The notes under the pieces were generated by a model that worked only from the letters and a program-made list of their open reading frames with translations, searched no databases and was not told where the DNA came from. DNA of 64,000 bases, from positions 1,026,435-1,090,434 of the forward strand of contig NC_080541.1 of the NCBI RefSeq assembly GCF_028640845.1. Direction: 5' to 3'. Below are positions 12,301 through 21,600 of this stretch, piece by piece (position 1 is the stretch's first letter; each line of letters begins with the position of its first letter). The position numbers and the translations under genes were made by a program. Source of the DNA: Ahaetulla prasina. Its lineage: Eukaryota; Chordata; Lepidosauria; Squamata; Colubridae.

Positions 12301-15300
12301 CCCACCATCGCTACCGGATCAGGCGATCTGGTTTGAACCGGGAGTATTTCACCCCTGGATGGAGGGCCAAGAGATGCTTTGATGCCCCCCACCTGCTCAG
12401 GACAGCCCCACCCTGCCTCTTCCAGCCAGGATGCAGGAGAGTTTCTTTGGGATGGAGGGGCTGCTGGGGCAGGGTCCTCACTCCTCTTCCTCTGCAGGAC
12501 TTCATCAAAGCCGAGCCCCCCGATGTGTTGCGGACAGCCATCCGCCAGAAAGCCATGACAGCCTGCATGTACCTGGTGTATCCTTTCTCAGCTCCTCCCC
12601 AGAGCTGGGGAAGCCCGAGGGTGGAGGGAGGGACAGGGAGGGATCCCCCCAGGAATGGTTTTCCCCACTCAGTCTACACCGGGGGGGGGGGGGGCCTCGG
12701 ATGGCTGCCCTGCCCTAGGACTCCCTCATGGCCAAACTCTGTCTGCAGCCCTGACTGAGGCTGTGCTTGGGGAGGGGACTTCTCTGAATGAGCTCCACTC
12801 CCCCCCCCCACAGAGTCTCCTACTCCAGCCTTAACTTGCCGGGCAGCATCCTGGAGCCCCCCCTGAGTGAGGCCGAGAAGATGGAGCTGGTGGACGGCTG
12901 CCTCCACAGCGTCTTCCCTCTTCCGCCGCTGGATGTGCCCAAGGAAGGAGACGGGGCCGAGGAGGAGGCCGGGCCGAGAGAGGTACCAGCCCAGAGCCTG
13001 ACTGGGGGCATCTGGCAGGCGGGCAGGGAATTGTCTGTGCCCCCCCCGACCCTCACTCTCCTTTCTGTGCCCATTTGCCCATTCCGCTCCCTCTGCCCGC
13101 TGCCCCGGGGGCCATCCCCACTTTGCTCCCCCGCCCCGAGACTGAAGGGTTCCGCTTCCCTCCTGCCAGCCCCTCTGGTGTGCCACCCTGGCGGCCCTCA
13201 AGGACCTGCTGAAGAGCCTCCTGCACCGGCACATGACTCCGCACGGCCTCCAGACCATGTTCGAGGTAGAGGACCACAGGGGCGGCAACCCTTCTTATGG
13301 GGAGGGGGCTCCAGCCAGCCGGGGGTGGCTCTGGGACTGCATCCGCCTGCTCTGTCCGCAGCACCTGGGCCCCTGGATCAAGTCCACGAAGGAGCACGAG
13401 CGGGAGCGAGCTGTGGAAGTGAGCGCCGCCCTCCTGCTCTTCTACCGGGAGAAGCTGAATGTCAGCGTGAGTCCCTCTTGGGGGCTTCCCCCTGTCCCCC
13501 CCCCCTCGGCCCCCCTGTGGGCTGCACCACTTGGCTCACCCGCCTTGAGCCTCTGCTAGCTGTGCTTGATCTTTTAATCCCAACCTATCCCATTTGCCCT
13601 CTTCCCTGGAGGCTTGAGCCAGGTGTGGGGGGTGACGGGTTCGTATGCTTGGAGAGGGGGGCCTTGAGACCCCCACAGTCTGGGGAGGGGAGGGGGCTGG
13701 TTGGTAGCCTCGCCCTGGGTAGCTGCCTGGGATTGGTTCTGGCCAGCCTTGCTACACCCCTTCCTCGTAACCGCTTGACCAAGTGGCCTGGGGGGTTTGG
13801 CCATGGGGCTCAAGTGCCCCTTTCCTTGCTCAGAAGGTGGTCCCCTTCTACAACCTGGGGGTGCTGATGGCTCTCTTCTCCCCCCGCTGCACGGACTCCT
13901 TGCCCAGCGTCCGCCAGCACGCGGTAGATTGCGTCCATTCTCTCCTCTACGTGCAGCTGTGCTATGAAGGTAACCTTTGGGGGGGCTGGGGGGGCCCCCT
14001 GCTCCACGGGCTCCCCCATCCTTGTCCGTTCCTCCAGTGAGGCTAAGAAGCTGCCTTTTCCAGAGGGGTTCAGGACCCCTTTAGTTCAGGCAGTGCCCCT
14101 CTGCGGACAGCAGAGGGCAGTGTTTCCTTTGCTGTATTCCAGAGGTCAGCAGCCGACAAGGGAGGGGGGAGGGCCATTTGTAGTGTCTGCTCCATGGAAG
14201 CTGCCCAGACCCATGTGGCTGCGTGACCCAGTGGATCTCTTTCCAGGCTTTTCCCAGGATCACAAGGATGAATCTGTGGAGCAGCTGAAAGCCCTGAAGC
14301 CCGGCCTGAAGGATCCAGATGTGACCGTCCTCTTTCAGACGTGCTGCAACATTGCCAGGGTAGAGGGGGGGGGGCCCTTCCTGGAGGGTCAGCCTCCGGG
14401 CTGCCTCTGGGCCTGTGGGGGGCGAGGGGGCACCTTCTGCTCCACTCCAGGGCAGGTGGAGAGGGGCTGGCCGGGCAAGGCGGGGCAAGGGGTCTCTTCC
14501 CCAACTTGGTCTCCCCTGGGCTGCCCCAGCGGCTCTCAGCCCTCGAGGGAGGCAGATGTGGAGGCTGACGGGGAAGTGGGATGCTCTGCCCTCCAGGTTG
14601 CCCCCAAGGGGCTTTCCAAGAGGCAGCTGGATGTTTGTGGGTTTTTCCCCCCTGGTGGCCAGGAAAATCTCTTAACAGCCTCCTTTCTCTCTGCTGCCCC
14701 CTGCAGGTCATGGCCAAGCACTTGCCCCCAGACCAGCTGCTAAGCCTGCTACTTTCCATGCTGGAGGGCTTGGCAGATCCCGACCAGAACTGCTCCCGAG
14801 CCGCTGCGGTCATGATCAACTCCATCCTGAAGGAGCGAGGGGTGGTCCTGCTGGAGAAGGTGGGGCGCCCCAGGGAGACATCTTGCTCTGGGCGGCTCCT
14901 CCAGCGTTGTGGTTCTGGGGGAAGCCCAGCCCCCCCCCCCAACCGTCCCTCTTGCCCTGGACCCCTGCCCACTCTGCCCCTCTGATACGCAGCGGCTTTT
15001 CTCAAGGCCTGGAAGGGAAAAGGCCCCATGGCAGCCTTGGAAAGGATCCTTTCGGGCTCTCTGTTCCTGCTCAGGGCAGACCCTGGAAGGCTATGGGGAA
15101 GCAGGCAGCAGGTTGGGGCTTCCTTTTGGGGGGGGGAGCTGGGGGGGGGTTCAACAGGGAGGTCCCTGCACAGCCCTTCTTGTGGCGGCCATCTCTCTCT
15201 TCATTCCAGCCGAAGAGGCTCAGGGGGGCTCTGGATTGCAGGAAGGGATGAAGTCCTTTTTTCTCTCTTGGCAGAGGGGGGGGCTCCTGGGGGGGCAACC

Positions 15301-15634
15301 GGCAGGGGGCCATGATAAGAGGGTCTCTTACTCCTTCCCCTTCCCTTCCCTTGCAGGTGCCGAAGCTCCTGGAGACGATCCACCTCAAGTTGCAGGAGGT
15401 GCCGGAGGAGACGGTCCGGAAGGCCACCCAGCAGACAGTCTGCATCCTGGCCAGTCAGCACAAGGCCGCGGTGGTGTCCAGCCTCCTCGGTCACAGCCTC
15501 CCCCTGGACAGGTAAGGGGGTTGGCAGCCTTTGCTGCTTGGAGCTTCTGGGGGTTGTCGGAGCCCTGGGCTTCTTCTGCCCCAAGGGGGAAGCACTCAGG
15601 GTGCAGGTGGGACAGGAGGGCAGGGAGGGGGCCC

Positions 15635-15674
<40 letters not shown>

Positions 15675-18600
15675 GAGGCCTTCCTGGGAAGGGTCTTTAG
15701 CTGCTCCTGAGGGGCCCAGGCCGGCCAGGGTCTCTTACAGAGGCGGTGGTCACTTGCCCTCTCAAGGAAGCCCCCCAGAAAGGCACCCTGGGTTCCTCTG
15801 ACTCGGCTGTGGCAGAGGGCCACCAGGGGCTTGTGGGTCGGAGCTTGAAAATCCCCCTCCCCCTCCCCATTCACTGCGGGGGCTCCTGGGGTGGTGAGTG
15901 GCCTTGCCTCAGGGACTGGGTCTCCCGTGGGCTCTGCCCCAAAGCAATGCAGGGGTCCTGGCAGGGGGTGACAGGGCTTCTCTGCCTCCCTGCAGCTGCA
16001 GCTGCACCATGTGGAGGGCGCTGGCCTCGGAGCCCAACCTGACCACCCAGGTCCTGGAGCTGCTGCTGGACAAAGTGAACCGGGACGTCCCGTACAAAGA
16101 GAACAAGTCCTTCCTGCGAGGAAGCCGCTCGGAGCGAGTGGCCACCTTCTATCCCCTCTCGGTGAGTGTCCGGGCAGCCGCCTTCGTCCGGAAGCCCCTC
16201 CGGTCCCTTTCCCCTCCCAGTTGCATGGGGGGGGCACTGCTGTCACCCCTACACCCTCTTTGGCTGAGCCTGTGACGAGGCAGGTGGCTGCCTTGGCCCC
16301 AATCAGGTCTCCTGAAACCAGAAGGCCCCGTGGTGCTGACCTGCCTTGGAGGAGGGCTGCTGGGGGTGTATTTGGTGAGGAGGGGACGTGGGGCTCACCT
16401 CCCTGCTGGGAGCCTGGCACCGTCACCTGCCCTGTGCCCTCTGGGGAGGCCCCCTTGCCCTCTCAGTCTGCCCTCTGGGGCACCCTTGGGGCCGCTGGTT
16501 CCCTGCACCAGGCTAATGCCCTCCTTCTGCTGCCCTCTGCCCTGCACTGGGTGGGCACCTGGACATCTTGGGGGGAGTCTGCTCAAGAGCCTTGGCTGAA
16601 GACCCCCTCTGGACCCTGGGCTGCCTGCACTTGCCATGCTGGGGAGCGGGGGGGGGAGTCCATGTGTCCGTAAAGGGGCCTGTGGGGGATCTGCTTGAGT
16701 CCCAGTCCTGCAAGGAGGCTGCTGACCTGGAGCCCCGATGACGTGTGTGAGGAGGGAGGGGAGCCGGTGCCTCCTGCTGGGGGACAGAAATGGATGTGGT
16801 TCCCCCTCCCCCGCCAGGCCACGTGTGCAATGCATGAGATCATGTCTGTCCGGGAGTCTGGACCAGCCGTGGGGGGGCTGTACGCGGAGCTCTTCGTCTC
16901 CCTCCTGCTCCGGGTCAGCTGCACGGTGGGGGTACAGCTGCCGAAGCACCTGCAGTCCAAGGAGCGGAAGAACATCGGCTGGGGGCAGAGCCTGCGCGCA
17001 CTCGACCCGTGCAGGTAATGGATGGGGCTTGCGGGGGGCGGGGGGCTTGGCGCCTCCCCCTGCTCCCCCACCCCTCCTTCCTTACCAGGTGGAACTGATT
17101 TGGCTCCTGAGTAAACAGCTCAGCAAACGGGTGTAACACGACGGCTGGCTAAAGCGCCACGGCCCATCGCAGGGGAGGAATGAAGCCAGGCCTGACCTCT
17201 GCTGGGGGAAATCAGGAAATATTAAATTGGGCTTCCTGTTGCAGAGAGCCTTGTGGTTTGCCTCTGCATTCCTCCAACGGGGCCGGGATGCCCACCCTTC
17301 CCAAGGCTGGATGGATTACAGCTGGGCTGCAGGGGCTTCCCTGGGTGTCTTGGCTGGGGGAGGGCTGGGCCAGCTGCAGAGCAGAGGGGCCTGGGGGTGG
17401 AGAGCTCACCCAGCTGGGATCAACGTATTTGCGGGGGGGGGGCACCTGGGCTCTCAAATCCGAGCCCCTGGAGACCTGGGTCACTTGCATGTCTTTTGAG
17501 GCACCCGCCCCTTGTTATGGGGGACCCGAAGACTTGGTAGTTCAACCCAGTGGGTGAGCAGAGGGGATTGTGCTGGAGAGCCATGGTCTGATGGGCCGTG
17601 CTGCTGGCACTGTGCTGGGATTGTTTAGGAGAGCTGTAAGTTGGCCCTGGAGCAGTGGGGAGGCCCCTTTGCCGCCCCAGAGTCCTGAACCGGTTTCCTT
17701 GGGGAAAACGGCTGGTTGGGGTGTTGTACACATCCTGCCTTCTGTCTCCCAAAGGTGGTTTTGCTTTAAAGGCAAATTGGACTTTCTGATTTTTCTTTAA
17801 GACTTTGGCTTCTCTGAACTGAAGAAGCTTTGGGGAGGGGAAGTGAAACATCTTAAAGAAAAACCAGGGAGTCCAATTTGCCTTTAAAGCAAAAGCACCT
17901 TTGGGCTAATAACCATCACCTGGATGGATGAGAACCGTCATGGGTTTGCAGCTGGGGGGGAGGGAGTGAAAGGCTTGGAGGTGAGGGAGAAGGGCTGAAG
18001 CTGAGAGGACAGGATGCCCAGACCATCTCTGGACGACTGGATCATCCTCCTGGGGTCATTGATGGCCAGCTCCTTCTTGTCTCTCGGTTGTGAGGGGCTT
18101 CCATCTCTTGCCCTGCAAAGCTTTCATTTGCAGGACGGTCATCCAGGCAAGAGGTGTTTTTTTTTTGGGGGGGGGGGCTTCTGAGGGGCTGCTCAGGCCA
18201 GAGGACCCTGGAGGAATGGGGTTTCCTGCTTTAGGGCCTCCCGGTATTTCTCCATGTAATAGTGTGACTCTAGTGAGAGAGGGTCAGGAGAGTTTCCCAG
18301 ATGGACCCTTACTCACTTTGCCAGGGAATCATCATCCCCCCCCCCGTAAATACGAGTGGACCGCTGCTCTGGAGCTCTTGGCGTTCAGGTGGACGTCCTG
18401 AGGGGGTTCTCGGGAGCAGGTGGGCAGTGTCATCCACACCAGGCTAAACTCTGGCCATCCTCCAGCATCTGGGCTCCTGGGTGGGCCTCAGCACCCCTCT
18501 CCTCCTCCTCCCCAGCTCTGCGATCGAGACCCTCAAGGCCATGCTGAACCAGGGGGGCAGTGAGTCAGTGAGCAATGCTGTGATGGAGGACGGAGGCTGG

Positions 18601-21600
18601 GAGCTGCTGCGAAATCCGGACAAGCACTATGATGGGGTGGCTTTCCTGACGAGGTGAGCGGGTGGGGTGACCCTCTGGATCGGGCCCTTTGCTGGCCTGG
18701 GATTGTCCAGGATTGCTCCAGGTGGCCCTGTCTGCTGATGGGTCCTGGCACCAGCCTTTGTTGCTGCTGTCACAGCCACCTGGGAGGGATGTTCACATTT
18801 CCAAGAACGTCAGTAGGGGAGGATATAGGTTGCTCTCTGAGCGTGTGGTCGTCTTGAAGCCATTTCATCCCCCAACCAGGTAACTTTATCAGTGCCTTGA
18901 TGATATTACCTAGTTGGGTAATGAGACATCTGCAAAAAAACAGCCCAGAGAGCACCAAAGGTCCCTCCTCCTCCTCCCTCCCCTTCTAGCACTGATGATG
19001 CTACCTATGTGGGTAATGAAAGCAAGGAACCAACCTCGAGAGCACCAAGGACCTGACGGTGCCAAGGGGTTATAGAAGCCCAGGGAGGGGAGCAGATGCC
19101 CACTTGCTTGCTCTTTTGCCCAGGGGGGAGGGGAGGGGGCTCCTTGCAGACACAGTTTGGGCAGGGAGGAGGAAGGATCCCACTGAGGGTCTTGGAGAGG
19201 CCAGGCGGATGTGAGGTGAGGGAGAAAGTGCCTGCAGGGAGGGTGCCAGGCGGGTATTTTCTGGGCCGGCTCACCTGGAGGACTTCTGGGGCTGTTTCCA
19301 GGGCCATGGCGAAGCACGCAGGGCCCAAACTCCCTCTGATCGTGAAACTGCTCTCTCCAATGCTGAACAGCATCTACGACAGCCAACGGCTGACCACCAC
19401 CGCCTTCTTTGCCGAGGTGAGTGCTGCGTGTTGATCCCCCTCTTGGAGGCTCATAACAAAGAGCAAAGGGGAACGAATGTCTCCCTTCAGCACCCGGCTC
19501 ATGCAGTGGCTGGGGATCACTCGATTCCTCTAGTGGGATCTGGCTGCCTCACGGCCTCCGGCCCTGGGCAGCCGCCTGTCCAGATGCACGTGGGGAGAGC
19601 AAGCTAGGGGCCCCCCGGCTTCTGGTCTCCTTGAGCCTGTCTGATAGCTCTGAGCCTGCCGGCATGTACCTACCCATCGTCACTATTAAATTTGTTACAT
19701 ATTTCCTAAATTCATTTGCTGCCTATCTCAAAGTGCTTTTATTTTTCCTGGGGATCCGGCTCCTGCCTAGGCAACCAGCGGCTGAGGCCACCACCCCTCA
19801 CCTCGCCCCTCGCCCCATATGTACCGCCCTGAGGAATGGAGGGGGTCAGGCTGCTTCCTCCCTTACAGGGCGCCTGTAACCCCCTCCCTCGGCGGACTTG
19901 CCAGCCCTGGCTGGGGCCGCCCAAATGGTCTTCATTACAAGGCAGCTGCTCCAGCCAGGAAGCTGCCTCTTAGCATCTCAGCTGATGAAGCAGCTGGGGA
20001 TGAAGAGGCTCGGCGGGGAAGCCCACAGCCAGATGGGAAGGAGGGGGACACTTGGCCATGCAGCATGCAGAGGGCTTGAATCATGCTCTGAGGAGCGAGT
20101 GCCTGCACACGTGAGTGCACGGGCACGCAGGGTAGTGAGAAGCTGCATGTTGCACAGGTCACTCGCTTCTCCAATCCCAGTTACAGGGGCGGGGCGGGGC
20201 GGGGCGAGGCGAGGCGAGGCCCAGGTCTGCTTGGAGGGGGCTGGGATTGGGGCCAACAGGGAGGACTTCCTTGTGGAGGAGGAATTTCCATTGCAAATGG
20301 AGAAGGACCCAAGAACCTCATCCAGGTTCAGACTTTCTTCTCCCGGGAGGTGTTGACCGTTGGGTGGATCAAGAGTTCTTCGGCTCCATCTGGGAGCTGG
20401 CAAACTGAACCAAGTGTTGGGCCCAGCTAACCATGCAAGAGTTCTGGGCTGATAGCGTGGAAGAAGGTTGCAGCCATTCTGGTAGGGCGGAAGCTCCCCT
20501 GCCACAAAAGACGGGCTGGGTGTCTTTCAGCTCCTCAACAGCAATGTGGTAAACGATCTGGTTCTTCTGGAGACTCTGATGGATAGCATGACAGCCCGGT
20601 TAAAAGACTCCTCGACGGTGGTGCGAATGCTGGCCCTTCGTGGGTTGGGCAATGTTGCTTCAGGCTCCCCAGAGAAGGTGAGGCCTCCTGGGTTTGGGTG
20701 GCCACTTGGGATCAGTTGAGCTTTGCCGCCTTCTGCCAGGCTCCTGAGCTGGTCTCCATCCTTGTGGGCAGCTCCTTCTGCTGCTCATCTGAGATGGGGT
20801 CCCTGGCGGAAGCTCAGCAGCAGCAGCACCACCACCATTCGTGGACCAATCTGCCATCTATGCCAGCTTTCTCTCTGATCCTCTAAGTATCTAGTTGTCC
20901 GTCACCTGATCAGGTCCCCCATGGTCTCCTCATGATCAGATCTTGGTTTCCCAAGCAGGACACGCAGAGCACCCCAGTTCCTGGGCAGACCGTCTTCCCC
21001 TCTCCAGAGCACATGCTCTGAAGCTGTGCCTGACTTTCAGCCGCTGACCTCCATTTTTCCTCCTCTTGTAGGCAAGGAAGTACGGACCTCAGCTGTTGGC
21101 TTCCATGATCAACAGCTTGGATGACAAGGATGATCCCCACAACCTGGTGGCCTTGGAAGCCATGTCCAGCCTCTCCAAGATCCTGCCTTTCACTGAAGAG
21201 AGCGACGTCCACTCCGTGCTGCTCCATGTCACCATCCGAATACGGCCCTTCTTTGACAGTGTAAGGAGTGCAAACTGGCGGGGGGGGAGTGGGGAGCTGG
21301 TAGCCCTTTGGGGGAATCTGTTAGGTAGCCCTGATGCCTTCAAGTTGGTTTGTTTAGCACAGGGATCTCCAAACGTGGCCACTTTAAGACTTGTGGACAA
21401 CTCCCAGAATTGTGCATGCACTGGCTGAGGAATTGTGGGAGTTGAAGTCCACAGGTCTTAAAGTGGTCACATATGGAGATTCCTGGTCTAGCATAGCTGG
21501 TGGCAAAGCAGAAGACCCTATACCATTTCAGAGAAATGGTTGTCCCGTCTTTTCTTAAGAACCTCCAGTGATGGAGTATTCACAACTTCTTGTTGCAAGT

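Noticed and set aside
12788..13867. 359-codon open frame, plus strand
   Set aside because: It crosses MROH1 exons and introns out of frame; the proline- and glycine-rich content is typical of GC-rich non-coding sequence.
14070..15029. 319-codon antisense open frame
   Set aside because: Shadow of MROH1 exons at 14247-14359 and 14707-14859 on the other strand.
20100..20230. CRISPR-like or regulatory tandem array
   Set aside because: Simple pentamer minisatellite; no spacers, and the window is a vertebrate genome.
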